Assembly (NCBI RefSeq): GCF_020554865.1
Contig: NZ_JAJCIC010000002.1
Location: forward strand, 62,001 to 126,000
Origin: Lacrimispora sp. 210928-DFI.3.58
GTDB taxonomy: Bacteria; Bacillota; Clostridia; Lachnospirales; Lachnospiraceae
DNA: 64,000 nucleotides
Direction of reading: 5' to 3'
Shown here: positions 54,897 through 64,000 of the stretch, piece after piece
Numbering within the stretch: the stretch's first letter is position 1
Layout of the letters: the number at the start of each line of letters is the position of its first letter
The notes under the pieces: generated by a model
Seen by the model: the letters and a program-made list of their open reading frames with translations, nothing else
What the model was told of the DNA's origin: nothing
The model's database searches: none
Program-made: the position numbers and the translations under genes

Positions 54897-56090
54897 TTAC
54901 TCAATGATAGATACAACTCTACCAGATCCTACTGTACGTCCGCCCTCACGGATAGCGAAACGAAGACCCTGCTCCATAGCTACTGGATGAATCAGCTCTA
55001 CGGTCATCTCTACGTTATCGCCAGGCATACACATCTCGGTACCAGCTGGCAGCTCGCAAACGCCGGTAACGTCAGTTGTTCTGAAGTAGAACTGTGGACG
55101 ATAGTTGTTGAAGAAAGGTGTATGACGGCCGCCCTCGTCCTTTGTCAGAACGTAAACCTGAGCGGTGAACTTGTGATGGCACTTAACAGAACCTGGCTTG
55201 CACAGGCACTGTCCACGCTCGATCTCTGTTCTCTGAACGCCACGCAGCAGAGCGCCGATGTTATCACCAGCCTGAGCCTCGTCAAGCAGCTTACGGAACA
55301 TCTCGATACCAGTAACAACAGTCTTACGAACGTCCTCATGGATACCGATGATCTCAACTTCGTCATTCAGATGCAGAGTACCACGCTCTACTCTACCGGT
55401 AGCAACAGTACCACGACCAGTGATGGTGAATACATCCTCTACAGGCATAAGGAATGGCTTATCTGTCTCACGAACAGGATCCGGAACCCAGCTGTCAACA
55501 GCGTCCATAAGCTCAAGGATCTTATCGCCCCACTCGCTGGAAGGATCCTCCAGAGCCTTCAGAGCAGAACCCTGGATGATTGGTGTGTCATCGCCTGGGA
55601 ACTCGTACTCGTTCAGCAGCTCACGGATCTCCATGTCAACCAGCTCAAGCAGCTCAGGATCGTCAACCATATCGCACTTGTTCATGAATACTACGATATA
55701 AGGAACGCCTACCTGACGGGACAGAAGGATGTGCTCTCTTGTCTGAGCCATAACACCATCGGTTGCAGCTACAACCAGGATAGCGCCGTCCATCTGAGCA
55801 GCACCAGTGATCATGTTCTTAACGTAGTCAGCATGTCCTGGGCAGTCAACGTGTGCATAGTGTCTGTTATCTGTCTCGTACTCTACGTGTGCGGTAGAAA
55901 TAGTGATTCCACGCTCTCTCTCCTCTGGAGCCTTATCGATGTTCTCGAATGCTACAGCCTCGCCAGTACCCTTTCTCTCATGAAGAGTCTTGGTGATAGC
56001 AGCTGTCAGAGTTGTTTTACCATGGTCAACGTGTCCGATGGTACCAATGTTACAATGTGGTTTAGTTCTTTCAAACTTAGCTTTAGCCAT
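54897..56090 (-). CDS. tuf: Elongation factor Tu
   Basis: A 397-residue EF-Tu that delivers aminoacyl-tRNA to the ribosome as a GTPase. P-loop GHVDHGKTT, switch [18 protein letters not shown] and GSALKAL are all present, and domains II and III follow to the conserved end [15 protein letters not shown]. It is last in the str operon, 128 bp after fusA. ATG follows AAGGAGG. A long frame on the opposite strand (54987-56138) reflects its biased codon use. Confidence 0.99.
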   Translation of the reverse strand: MAKAKFERTKPHCNIGTIGHVDHGKTTLTAAITKTLHERKGTGEAVAFENIDKAPEERERGITISTAHVEYETDNRHYAHVDCPGHADYVKNMITGAAQMDGAILVVAATDGVMAQTREHILLSRQVGVPYIVVFMNKCDMVDDPELLELVDMEIRELLNEYEFPGDDTPIIQGSALKALEDPSSEWGDKILELMDAVDSWVPDPVRETDKPFLMPVEDVFTITGRGTVATGRVERGTLHLNDEVEIIGIHEDVRKTVVTGIEMFRKLLDEAQAGDNIGALLRGVQRTEIERGQCLCKPGSVKCHHKFTAQVYVLTKDEGGRHTPFFNNYRPQFYFRTTDVTGVCELPAGTEMCMPGDNVEMTVELIHPVAMEQGLRFAIREGGRTVGSGRVVSIIE

Positions 56091-56218
56091 TTTATAACGT
56101 CCTCCTTAATTTGCGCCCTGTATAATGGGCTATTATAGTTAATGTCAGGCTATCAATCATTATATTCTATTTTTCCTTGATTTACAAGCCTTTTGTGCAT
56201 AAAAACATTGCCTATCTC

Positions 56219-58336
56219 TTATCTCTTATGCTCAGACAGAACCTTTTCCTGAACGTTCTTCGGTACCTGCTCATATCTCTCAAAGAACATGGAGTAGTTA
56301 CCGCGTCCCTGTGTTCTGGAACGAAGGTCTGTAGAGTATCCGAACATCTCAGACAGCGGAACATAGGCCTTAACCATCTTACCGCCGCCAATGTCCTCCA
56401 TACCCTCGATACGTCCACGGCGTGAGTTGATATCACCGATAACATCACCCATGTACTCCTCAGGCATGGTAACCTCTACCTTCATGATCGGCTCAAGCAG
56501 AACTGGATTGCCCTTGTGCATAGCATCCTTGAATGCCATGGATCCGGCAATGTGGAATGCCATCTCAGAAGAGTCAACCTCGTGGTAGGAACCGTCATAT
56601 ACGTCAGCCCATACACCCAGTACCGGGAAGCCGCCCAGAACACCAGTCTTTGCAGCTTCTTCAATACCCTCTCCAACTGCCGGGATGTACTCCTTCGGAA
56701 TAGCACCGCCCACAACGGAAGAAGTGAACTTGAAGGTCTCTTCTGCATTTGCTTCCATAGGTGTGAAGTGAACCTTACAATGACCGTACTGTCCACGTCC
56801 GCCAGACTGTTTTGCGTACTTGCTGTCAACATCAACAGCCTTTGTAAATGTCTCTTTATAAGCAACCTGCGGAGCACCAACGTTAGCCTCTACGTTAAAC
56901 TCACGCAGCAGACGGTCTACGATGATGTCCAGATGAAGCTCGCCCATACCGGAGATGATGGTCTGGCCTGTCTCCTCGTCTGTACGAACGCGGAAGGTCG
57001 GATCCTCCTCTGCCAGTTTTACAAGAGCATCGCCCATCTTGTCCTGGCTGGCCTTTGTCTTTGGCTCGATCGCGATATCGATAACCGGCTCCGGGAACTC
57101 CATGGACTCAAGGATAACTGGATTCTGCTCATCACAGATCGTATCACCGGTAGTTGTGTTCTTGAAACCAACTGCTGCAGCAATATCACCAGAGTAAACC
57201 TTGCTCAACTCCTGTCTCTTATTTGCGTGCATCTGAAGGATACGTCCTACACGCTCCTTCTTGCCCTTTGTTGCATTCAGTACGTAAGAACCGGAGTTCA
57301 ACGTACCGGAATACACACGGAAATATGCCAGCTTACCAACGAATGGGTCAGTCATGATCTTGAATGCAAGAGCAGAGAATGGCTCTTCGTCAGAAGAATG
57401 ACGCTCAACTTCGTTGCCCTCCATGTCAACACCCTTGATAGATGGGATGTCTGTAGGAGCAGGCATATACTCAAGGACTGCATCCAGAAGCTTCTGAACG
57501 CCCTTGTTGCGGTAAGCGGAACCGCAGCATACCGGAATAGCGGTACACTCACAGGTAGCCTTTCTCAAAGCTGCCTTTAATTGCTCAACAGAAGGCTCTT
57601 CACCTTCCAGATACATCATCATCAGATCATCATCCAGCTCGCAGATCTTCTCTACCAGCTCAGTGTGATACAGCTCTGCGTCATCCTTCATATCCTCCGG
57701 GATCTCGCAGATAGTGATGTCTTCGCCCTTATCATCGTTGTAGATGTAGGCTTCCATCTCGAACAGGTCGATGATTCCTTTGAATTCATCTTCCTTGCCG
57801 ATGGGCAGCTGCAGGCAGATCGGGTTCTTGCCCAGTCTGGTCTTGATCTGCTCTACTGCGCCGTAGAAGTTCGCACCCAGGATGTCCATCTTGTTGATGA
57901 AGGCCATACGGGGAACGTTGTAGGTATCTGCCTGACGCCATACATTCTCTGACTGAGGCTCAACGCCGCCCTTTGCACAGAAAACGCCTACAGCGCCGTC
58001 AAGTACACGCAGGGAGCGCTCTACCTCTACTGTGAAGTCAACGTGTCCTGGAGTATCAATGATATTGATACGGTGCTCCAGAGCGCCATCCTTCTTCTTC
58101 GCATGATCCTGCAGAGTCCAGTGACAGGTTGTTGCAGCTGAAGTAATCGTGATACCTCTCTCCTGCTCCTGAGCCATCCAGTCCATGGTAGCAGTACCTT
58201 CGTGGGTATCACCAATCTTATAGTTAATACCAGTATAATACAGAATACGCTCTGTCAATGTGGTCTTACCAGCATCGATATGAGCCATGATTCCGATATT
58301 CCTGGTTCTCTCCAATGGATATTCTCTTCCAGCCAA
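56219..58336 (-). CDS. fusA: Elongation factor G
   Basis: A 705-residue EF-G, the translocation GTPase. P-loop [18 protein letters not shown] and NKMD lie in the G domain, and domains II-V follow to the end [20 protein letters not shown] start it at TTG 58336 (reading [13 protein letters not shown]) because AAGGAGG lies about eight bases upstream; there is no in-frame ATG near, and a start at 58363 would include the ribosome site in the protein. It follows rpsG by 80 bp. Confidence 0.98.
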   Translation of the reverse strand: MAGREYPLERTRNIGIMAHIDAGKTTLTERILYYTGINYKIGDTHEGTATMDWMAQEQERGITITSAATTCHWTLQDHAKKKDGALEHRINIIDTPGHVDFTVEVERSLRVLDGAVGVFCAKGGVEPQSENVWRQADTYNVPRMAFINKMDILGANFYGAVEQIKTRLGKNPICLQLPIGKEDEFKGIIDLFEMEAYIYNDDKGEDITICEIPEDMKDDAELYHTELVEKICELDDDLMMMYLEGEEPSVEQLKAALRKATCECTAIPVCCGSAYRNKGVQKLLDAVLEYMPAPTDIPSIKGVDMEGNEVERHSSDEEPFSALAFKIMTDPFVGKLAYFRVYSGTLNSGSYVLNATKGKKERVGRILQMHANKRQELSKVYSGDIAAAVGFKNTTTGDTICDEQNPVILESMEFPEPVIDIAIEPKTKASQDKMGDALVKLAEEDPTFRVRTDEETGQTIISGMGELHLDIIVDRLLREFNVEANVGAPQVAYKETFTKAVDVDSKYAKQSGGRGQYGHCKVHFTPMEANAEETFKFTSSVVGGAIPKEYIPAVGEGIEEAAKTGVLGGFPVLGVWADVYDGSYHEVDSSEMAFHIAGSMAFKDAMHKGNPVLLEPIMKVEVTMPEEYMGDVIGDINSRRGRIEGMEDIGGGKMVKAYVPLSEMFGYSTDLRSRTQGRGNYSMFFERYEQVPKNVQEKVLSEHKR

Positions 58337-58416
58337 GGGATTTTCCTCCTTAATCAATCGCAACTATCCAGGACTTACGTCCTTAACAATTGCAAACAAG
58401 CTATGCCGCTGTGTAA

Positions 58417-58911
<495 letters not shown>

Positions 58912-59145
58912 TCAGACCATCTGCCGGCGCATCCGGCCTTCCGCTTTTCATTAATTCACCGGTACTCACATGTTTCCATAAAATGTGTTTCGTGCGCGGT
59001 ATCTATATTTCCTGCAACCTACAGGTCAATATCACAATCCGGCACTAACATCGCGGGAACTGCAGCCTCTCAGCCTCTGCCCCGCAGTCACTTTACTGCT
59101 GTTAGTGGTACTATCATTTTTTGCGAAGTCTCGCTTCGCAGCTGC

Positions 59146-59565
59146 TTATTTCTTGTCTTTCGGTCTCTTAGCGCCGTACTTGGAACGAGCCTGCTTTCTG
59201 TTAGCAACACCTGCTGTATCCAGTGTACCTCTAACGATGTGGTATCTTGTACCTGGCAGGTCCTTCACTCTTCCTCCACGGATCAGAACAACGCTATGCT
59301 CCTGAAGGTTGTGACCCTCTCCTGGGATGTAGCTTGTTACTTCGATACCATTGGAAAGACGAACTCTGGCGATCTTTCTCAGTGCTGAGTTAGGCTTCTT
59401 AGGGGTAGCAGTCTTAACAGCTGTGCATACACCGCGCTTCTGTGGTGCAGATGCGTCTGTTGCCTTCTTCTGTAAAGAGTTGTAACCCTTCTGCAGAGCC
59501 GGAGCAGTAGACTTCTTCACGCTGGTCTGTCTTCCCTTTCTTACTAACTGGTTAAATGTTGGCAT
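59146..59565 (-). CDS. rpsL: 30S ribosomal protein S12
   Basis: A 139-residue S12 of the decoding centre. The loop [20 protein letters not shown] keeps the wild-type lysine linked to streptomycin sensitivity, and [17 protein letters not shown] is intact. ATG 59565 follows AGGAGGTG. It is the first gene of the str operon, driven by the promoter at 59654-59682. Confidence 0.98.
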   Translation of the reverse strand: MPTFNQLVRKGRQTSVKKSTAPALQKGYNSLQKKATDASAPQKRGVCTAVKTATPKKPNSALRKIARVRLSNGIEVTSYIPGEGHNLQEHSVVLIRGGRVKDLPGTRYHIVRGTLDTAGVANRKQARSKYGAKRPKDKK

Positions 59566-59653
59566 CCTTTTCACCTCCTGTGATATTGTCTGTGGTTGCT
59601 GTGATATTTCAGCTTTTGTGCACCAAAACATAAGTGTTTACGCACACCCACTT

Positions 59654-59682
59654 ATTATATACATGGAAAAATGTTCTGTCAA
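59654..59682 (-). promoter_or_regulatory. str operon promoter
   Basis: Consensus TTGACA (59677-59682), 17-bp spacer and consensus TATAAT (59654-59659) on the minus strand, as expected for a highly expressed operon. Initiation near 59647. Confidence 0.85.
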
Positions 59683-59736
59683 GGTATTTTATCTGCATTT
59701 TCAAAAAGTCTTGAAACATATCAATTTTCTATATAA

Positions 59737-61654
59737 ATCGAGTAGGAGGCGGTGATTAGCCGCCGTCCTCTCACACCACCGTGCGTACCGTTCGGTACAC
59801 GGCGGTTTCAATAGTTGACGTGCATAGACTGATATGCTGTGGCTAAATCATAGAAGCCCCAGTGTATCAGTCTTTCTTTTGTTAACGCTCTTTGAACCAC
59901 ACCATTTCCTGCCATTCGCCAATAAGCCTTGCGGCTGTAGGCTGCTTCGCGGGCTGCCCATTCGGGCAGCCCCAGACCCAGCAGTTTCCGTCTGCGTGTC
60001 TTTGGCAGTTTCCACTGCTTCCAGATACACATACGAATCCGGCGGTACAGCCATCCATTCAGTGATTCGATGTTGTTCTTCATGTCTGCCATGCTAAAGT
60101 AGTTCAGCCATCCCCGCATATATACTTTTATGCGTTCCATGGTTTTCACTATACTTCCACACTTGCTCCGGGAAGTGAGCATCCGAAGTTTATCCTTGGC
60201 TTTCTTCCATGACTTGGCATGTACACGGATGCAGATGCCTTTGCCATTCTTCCCGAGGCAGAAACCAAGATACTTAAAATTTCGGATTGCAAACACACTG
60301 ACCGTACGGCTTTTCTCCCGGTTCACCTTCAGTTTCAGTGTACCTTCGAGATATTTCGTGCTGGTCTCCAACAGTCTTTTCGAGGCTCGCTCACTCTTCG
60401 CAAGCAGTACGATGTCATCCGCATATCGGATGCACGGCACGCCCCTTCTCCTGAATTCCTGGTCAAACTCATTCAGATAGACATTGGCAAGCAGGGGAGA
60501 AAGATTTCCTCCCTGCGGTGAGCCTTTTTCTGTCTCAATGACAACACCGTTTTCCATCACTCCACTCTTCAGATACCGCTTTATCATCTGTATCACTCTT
60601 TCATCCTTTACATTCCTGCGCAGGATGTTGATGAGCAGCTCATGGTTCAGCGTGTCGAAGTACTTTGACAGGTCAAGAACAACTGCCCTTGTATATCCCT
60701 GTTCTGCATACTCTTTGATCTTCTGAATAGCATCCTTTGCGCTCCGTCCCGGTCGATAACCATAGCTTCCGTCCGAAAACAAAGGCTCATAGATGGGCAT
60801 CAGCTGTTGTGCCATTGCCTGTTGGATGATGCGGTCTATAACGGTAGGAATACCCAGCTTGCGTACTCCGCCGTCTGGCTTCGGGATTTCCTTTCTTCGT
60901 ACAGGTGACGGCGTGTAATGACCGCTTCTTATCTTCTGTACGAGTTCGTGGTTATGTTCCTTCAGCCACGGAAGTGCGTCCTCAACAGTCATTCCATCGG
61001 TTCCCGGCGCTCCTTTGTTTGCCTTTACTCTTTTGTAAGCACGGTTCAGGTTATCCTTTTCCAGTACCTTACCTAAGATGTCCGGCTCTGCACTGTCTCT
61101 TTCCTTCCATATCCGGTTGAACGAGCGGTTCGCTCTTACATACCCTTTACGTTCCGCGCTATCTCTTTGCAAGCAGCTTTCTGTGTTTTCTGCACCCATG
61201 TGCCCATTCCTCCTTTCCGGGTCGTACTAAAGACTCCTATTGATTTGGTCCTTCGTCTGTTACACCAACTGGCGTTCCAGCTTACTATGACCTCTGCTGA
61301 CTCCTGCGCGTTCAACGCATCTTCACAGATGCGGTTACCTCTTTCAAAGCATTTCACACAGGTCTCCCCGGGTACCACACGTTTCTTTCTCTCCATCCAT
61401 CTGTCACATTTATCCCCCGTGATTCCGTGCAGTTATTGGGCTTCGGCTTGCTTTGCAGTCTTACCCTCACGAAAGACCTTATATGTGATTTCTGTACGTC
61501 AGACCAGAGATTTGCCCGTGGTTAGTCTGTTCCCACATCCAGCTTCCTTCAGATTCCACCTCACGATGGACACCCTTGCTTTCGGCTATATCCTTCCCAC
61601 TGCCGGGCGGACTCGGGACTTTCACCCGTTAGAAACGTGCGCCGCCGGGCGCAC
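59737..61654 (-). mobile_element. Group II intron, probably class C
   Basis: The RNA would start with GTGCGCCCGG at 61654 and end at about 59737 in ...CTACTCGAT, roughly 1.9 kb. Domain V (59767-59809) folds as GCCGTG-TACCG/CGGTAC-GCACGG with the conserved GTGTGAGAGG after it, and domain VI has the branch context CGGCTAATCACCG. The maturase lacks an endonuclease domain. The 5' end sits directly behind the T-tract of a terminator, the known target preference of class C. The exact 3' base is my estimate. Confidence 0.85.
59808..61199 (-). CDS. ltrA: Group II intron reverse transcriptase/maturase
   Basis: A 463-residue LtrA-type protein. RT domains run from GAPGTDGMTVEDALPW through SYGYRPGRSA, VLDLSKYFDTLNH, SPQGGNLSPLLANVYLNEFD and the catalytic IRYADDIVLLA. 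The maturase X domain follows (about residues 330-440; LNYFSMADMKNNIESLN). There is no C-terminal HNH endonuclease, which fits class C introns that use other means to prime. The start at 61199 follows GGAGGAATGGGCAC. It appears intact, so the intron could still be mobile. Confidence 0.95.
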   Translation of the reverse strand: MGAENTESCLQRDSAERKGYVRANRSFNRIWKERDSAEPDILGKVLEKDNLNRAYKRVKANKGAPGTDGMTVEDALPWLKEHNHELVQKIRSGHYTPSPVRRKEIPKPDGGVRKLGIPTVIDRIIQQAMAQQLMPIYEPLFSDGSYGYRPGRSAKDAIQKIKEYAEQGYTRAVVLDLSKYFDTLNHELLINILRRNVKDERVIQMIKRYLKSGVMENGVVIETEKGSPQGGNLSPLLANVYLNEFDQEFRRRGVPCIRYADDIVLLAKSERASKRLLETSTKYLEGTLKLKVNREKSRTVSVFAIRNFKYLGFCLGKNGKGICIRVHAKSWKKAKDKLRMLTSRSKCGSIVKTMERIKVYMRGWLNYFSMADMKNNIESLNGWLYRRIRMCIWKQWKLPKTRRRKLLGLGLPEWAAREAAYSRKAYWRMAGNGVVQRALTKERLIHWGFYDLATAYQSMHVNY

Positions 61655-61700
61655 AAAAGAAACCGGATACCACATATCAATAAACGATACATGGTATCCG
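61655..61700 (-). terminator. Terminator of the cupin gene, intron target site
   Basis: CGGATACCA (61664-61672) pairs with TGGTATCCG (61692-61700), followed on the minus strand by GTTTCTTTT ending at 61655. The intron's GTGCG begins at the next base. Confidence 0.8.
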
Positions 61701-61738
61701 CCTTTCATTTTCTATATTCTATAACCATCAAAAACCGT

Positions 61739-62116
61739 CTATTTCAACTCCCCCGACTGCTCCTGTGCCCAGTGATCCACGATCACGCTGGGCGCATAGA
61801 CGAACATCATATGCATGTCGCTGTCACCGGTATTATGCAGGGAATGCTTTTTCCAGGAGGGGACGAACACATAATCTCCTTCCTTTACCTCCTGCTTCTC
61901 CCCGTCGACCTCCATCACACCCTGTCCCTTTAAAATGGTATAGGACTCGACCGTCTCATGGTCGTGTTCCGGGATGCCTCCGCCGGGATAAATCACCACA
62001 TAACCCTGGCAGAACTTCTCTCCCTGGATGGCGCCGTTCTGCCCCAGGATGACCCTGGTACGCCTTCCGGCTGGAAATTCCATTCCTTCAATATCAAAAA
62101 TATTTACTTTTTCCAT
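61739..62116 (-). CDS. Cupin-domain protein
   Basis: A 125-residue single cupin. Motif 1 has IPEHDHETVESYTILKGQG (metal His/His/Glu) and motif 2 has VPSWKKHSLHNTGDS. It overlaps the end of the LacI gene by 13 bases, with GAGGAAAG as ribosome site inside that gene, so the two are translationally linked. Possible roles are binding or isomerising a small acid or sugar; nothing further can be said. Confidence 0.8.
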   Translation of the reverse strand: MEKVNIFDIEGMEFPAGRRTRVILGQNGAIQGEKFCQGYVVIYPGGGIPEHDHETVESYTILKGQGVMEVDGEKQEVKEGDYVFVPSWKKHSLHNTGDSDMHMMFVYAPSVIVDHWAQEQSGELK

Positions 62117-63135
62117 ATGCTTTCCTCAACAATTTCAGTATTCTCAAGTTGTTTGACTGAATCCCGGATAATGATCTTTCCACAAAAATAGGTGGTGCTC
62201 CTTCCTGCACAGGTTGCGGCCCGCATCTGCTCGGCCAGCTTGTCAAATACCAGCTCGGCAGTATCCTGGAGGGAATGGCGCAGGGTAGTCAGCGGCGGAT
62301 TCAGATATTTCACAAAGGGGATATCATCAAATCCCACCACGGAAATGTCCTCCGGGATCCGAAGGCCTGCTTCATGGACTCCCTGATAGATGCCAAAGGC
62401 CATATAATCATTAAACGCGAACATGGCCGTAGGCCGGCGCTCCTCCTCCAAAAGCCGGAGGGTCCTCTGGCAGGCGTCATCCTCTGATTTAATATTCCGG
62501 AGAATATATTCTTCCCTTTGATGGATGCCGTATTCCTCCAGTGCCTTCATTGCACCGCTTAAGCGCTCCTGATTGTATTGCCTGTCCTTGTCATTGATCA
62601 TCAAAGCGATATCACGATGGCCGTTTTCCAGCAAATGATGGACCATCTGATATGCCGCATCTACATTGTCAATATTAATGCATGGAACATCGATATCAAA
62701 TGTTCTGTTTACGACCACCATCGGGATCGCCCCCACAAAGGGCTTAACATGCTCCACGCTCTCGGTGGATGCGATGTACAAAATGCCATCCACAAACAAA
62801 TGCTGCAGCGTCTCAAAATACTCCTGCTCTTTTTTGGCATCTCCCAGTGCATCGCACAGGATCATGGAATAGCCGGCATTCGTTGCACATGCCTCCATGC
62901 ATTTTACAATTTCCGGATAATATGGGTTTGTTATATCCGGGATGATCAGGCCGATCAGCTTGCTCCCACCCTTTTTCAGGCTCCTTGCTGCCAGATTAGG
63001 CTTATAATTCAATGCACTCACCGCTTCCAGCACCTTTTTCTTGGTCTCTGGCTCTACAAATGCAACTCCGGATAATGCTCTGGAGACCGTACTGGGAGAC
63101 ACACCTGCAAACTTCGCTACATCCCGAATTCCTGC
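62104..63135 (-). CDS. LacI family transcriptional regulator
   Basis: A 343-residue LacI/GalR repressor. The N-terminal helix-turn-helix IRDVAKFAGVSPSTVSRALS is followed by the hinge and a ligand domain similar to sugar-binding proteins (LIGLIIPDITNPYYPEIVKC and VVGFDDIPFVKYLNPPLTT). ATG 63135 follows GGGAG; the frame extends four codons to a GTG without support. It lies between the flavoprotein gene (26 bp before) and the cupin gene, probably in one transcript with both, so it would regulate its own operon. Its ligand is unknown. Confidence 0.92.
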   Translation of the reverse strand, partial: AGIRDVAKFAGVSPSTVSRALSGVAFVEPETKKKVLEAVSALNYKPNLAARSLKKGGSKLIGLIIPDITNPYYPEIVKCMEACATNAGYSMILCDALGDAKKEQEYFETLQHLFVDGILYIASTESVEHVKPFVGAIPMVVVNRTFDIDVPCINIDNVDAAYQMVHHLLENGHRDIALMINDKDRQYNQERLSGAMKALEEYGIHQREEYILRNIKSEDDACQRTLRLLEEERRPTAMFAFNDYMAFGIYQGVHEAGLRIPEDISVVGFDDIPFVKYLNPPLTTLRHSLQDTAELVFDKLAEQMRAATCAGRSTTYFCGKIIIRDSVKQLENTEIVEESIWKK

Positions 63136-63161
63136 CATACACAACACTCCCTTAATGATAT

Positions 63162-64000
63162 CTATTTAAAGATACCATCTTTTCGGAAATTTTGCCACAC
63201 ATTTTCAAACCAAATATCGTTTTTCGGGATAGGACGCACAGCGCGCCAGTGGGGCCGGCAGCTGCCGCTGTCCGCATCATAAGATATTTCCTGGAGAACA
63301 GAGGTATCCGTCTCTTTTGTGATGTTCCGGAATAATTCATTCAGACGTTCATCCGGGAGCCTTCCCTGGGGGTTATACACCAGATAGGATCCCCTGCTGA
63401 TCCCCACTGTCCTGGAATAATCCAGCATTGCCGCCAAATATACATACTGGCTCAGCAAGAGCTGTCTGAGCTGATACAGCCTTCCCAGCTCTGCCGGATC
63501 CGCTATTTTGTGGTGATCCCGGAAATAGGCGGCTTGCTTTCTGTTTTCTTCAATTGCCCTTTCCAGCCCCTTCTCACTGCGGATGCAGGCTCCATATTGG
63601 GTCATCCTGTGCTGAAGCTTCCTGCGCTCCTCTGCTATCTCCAGGTTAAGGCCATCTGTTTTGCTCAGGGCTTCCTCTGCAAAGCGCATTTCCTCCTCAA
63701 GGGCTTCCTTACAAGCCTCCAAAAATGCTTCCCGTCCCAACGGTTCTTCCCTGTAGTTATGGACAATAAACTGTGCAGCCCGCATGCTTCCTACCTGGCC
63801 GGAATTCAATGCGCTTCCCCCTGGGCGGTAGATCCCGTGGGAACCATTGGCCTCGCCGACTGCAAACAGGTGTGAAAGACTGGTCTCCCACCATTTGTTG
63901 GCTGCAATGCCGCCATTATTATGCTGGGCGCTCACCTGAATTTCCAGATATTCCCTGGAAAGATCAATGTGATGGCTGGAATACACCTCAATTGCCTTGG
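63162..64000 (-). CDS. Fumarate reductase/succinate dehydrogenase-type flavoprotein (partial, C-terminal)
   Basis: Only the last ~279 residues are inside the window; the frame continues beyond 64000. The visible FAD-binding end reads LFAVGEANGSHGIYRPGGSA and LNSGQVGSMRAAQFI, the conserved GGxALN...QVG...RAA region of the fumarate reductase / L-aspartate oxidase / AprA superfamily. A mostly helical C-terminal region of about 220 residues follows. The catalytic Arg/His residues are upstream of the window. It is followed after 26 bp by the LacI regulator gene. The electron partner and substrate cannot be read here. Confidence 0.8.
   Translation of the reverse strand, partial: KAIEVYSSHHIDLSREYLEIQVSAQHNNGGIAANKWWETSLSHLFAVGEANGSHGIYRPGGSALNSGQVGSMRAAQFIVHNYREEPLGREAFLEACKEALEEEMRFAEEALSKTDGLNLEIAEERRKLQHRMTQYGACIRSEKGLERAIEENRKQAAYFRDHHKIADPAELGRLYQLRQLLLSQYVYLAAMLDYSRTVGISRGSYLVYNPQGRLPDERLNELFRNITKETDTSVLQEISYDADSGSCRPHWRAVRPIPKNDIWFENVWQNFRKDGIFK

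Noticed and set aside
54987..56138. 383-codon open frame antisense to tuf
   Set aside because: It mirrors the codon bias of EF-Tu in the opposite frame, has no ribosome site and no recognisable protein features.
56516..57580. 354-codon open frame antisense to fusA
   Set aside because: Same cause: biased codons of a highly expressed gene on the other strand.
58985..59145. Hairpin GCGAAG/CTTCGC between rpsG and rpsL as a terminator
   Set aside because: On the coding strand it is followed by A-rich rather than T-rich sequence, so it should not end transcription inside the operon.
61136..61396. 86-codon minus-strand frame upstream of the maturase
   Set aside because: It lies in the structured 5' part of the group II intron RNA, overlaps the maturase start and lacks protein features.

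Overview
The window looks like a chromosomal segment of a gut-type anaerobic Firmicute, most probably a Lachnospiraceae (Clostridium cluster XIVa / Enterocloster-like) species. This is inferred from the Na+-pumping decarboxylase operon, split transketolases, TRAP uptake, the two-component-controlled glycan locus, strong AGGAGG-type ribosome binding sites, TTG starts and mid-range GC. No rRNA or tRNA gene was seen, so the assignment rests on gene content only.

Layout. (1) 1-7052: amide/peptide catabolism. It holds a creatinase-like M24 protein cut by the window edge, an AbgT transporter, a YfcC/DcuC-type carrier, a divergent AbgB-type M20 amidohydrolase and a zinc alcohol dehydrogenase; palindromic GntR-type sites lie in the divergent promoter region. 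(2) 7262-8548: a secreted subtilisin-like protease. (3) 8683-14041: a five-gene Na+-translocating decarboxylase operon with two different carboxyltransferases sharing one biotin carrier and one membrane pump, next to a divergent Crp/Fnr regulator and a D-lactate dehydrogenase. (4) 16223-17437: lysC. (5) 18029-26259: a complete type I-C CRISPR-Cas locus with a short five-repeat array, read from the minus strand in two units (cas3, and cas5-cas8c-cas7-cas4-cas1-cas2).

(6) 26543-38356: a large minus-strand catabolic cluster. In transcription order it runs SDR, cupin, TRAP transporter (dctP, dctQ, dctM), sugar isomerase/epimerase, zinc dehydrogenase, split transketolase pair A, Asp/Glu racemase-family protein, split transketolase pair B, GntR regulator. 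No kinase or aldolase is present, and I cannot match the set to a known pathway; it is the best candidate for an undescribed system here. (7) 38668-40508: a duplicated NTF2-like protein divergent from a LysR regulator, with a perfect palindrome between them. (8) 40659-51396: a glycan-use locus with a secreted DUF5722 glycosidase-like protein, a YesM/YesN two-component system, a CUT1 ABC transporter and a GH2 glycosidase. (9) 51590-54537: an acyltransferase, an RpiR regulator, and a YitT protein preceded by what looks like a leader-peptide/terminator attenuator.

(10) 54897-59682: the conserved str operon (rpsL, rpsG, fusA, tuf). (11) 59737-61654: a group IIC-like intron with its maturase, inserted directly after a terminator and just upstream of the str promoter. 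(12) 61739-64000: a cupin, a LacI regulator and the C-terminal part of a fumarate-reductase-type flavoprotein cut by the window edge.
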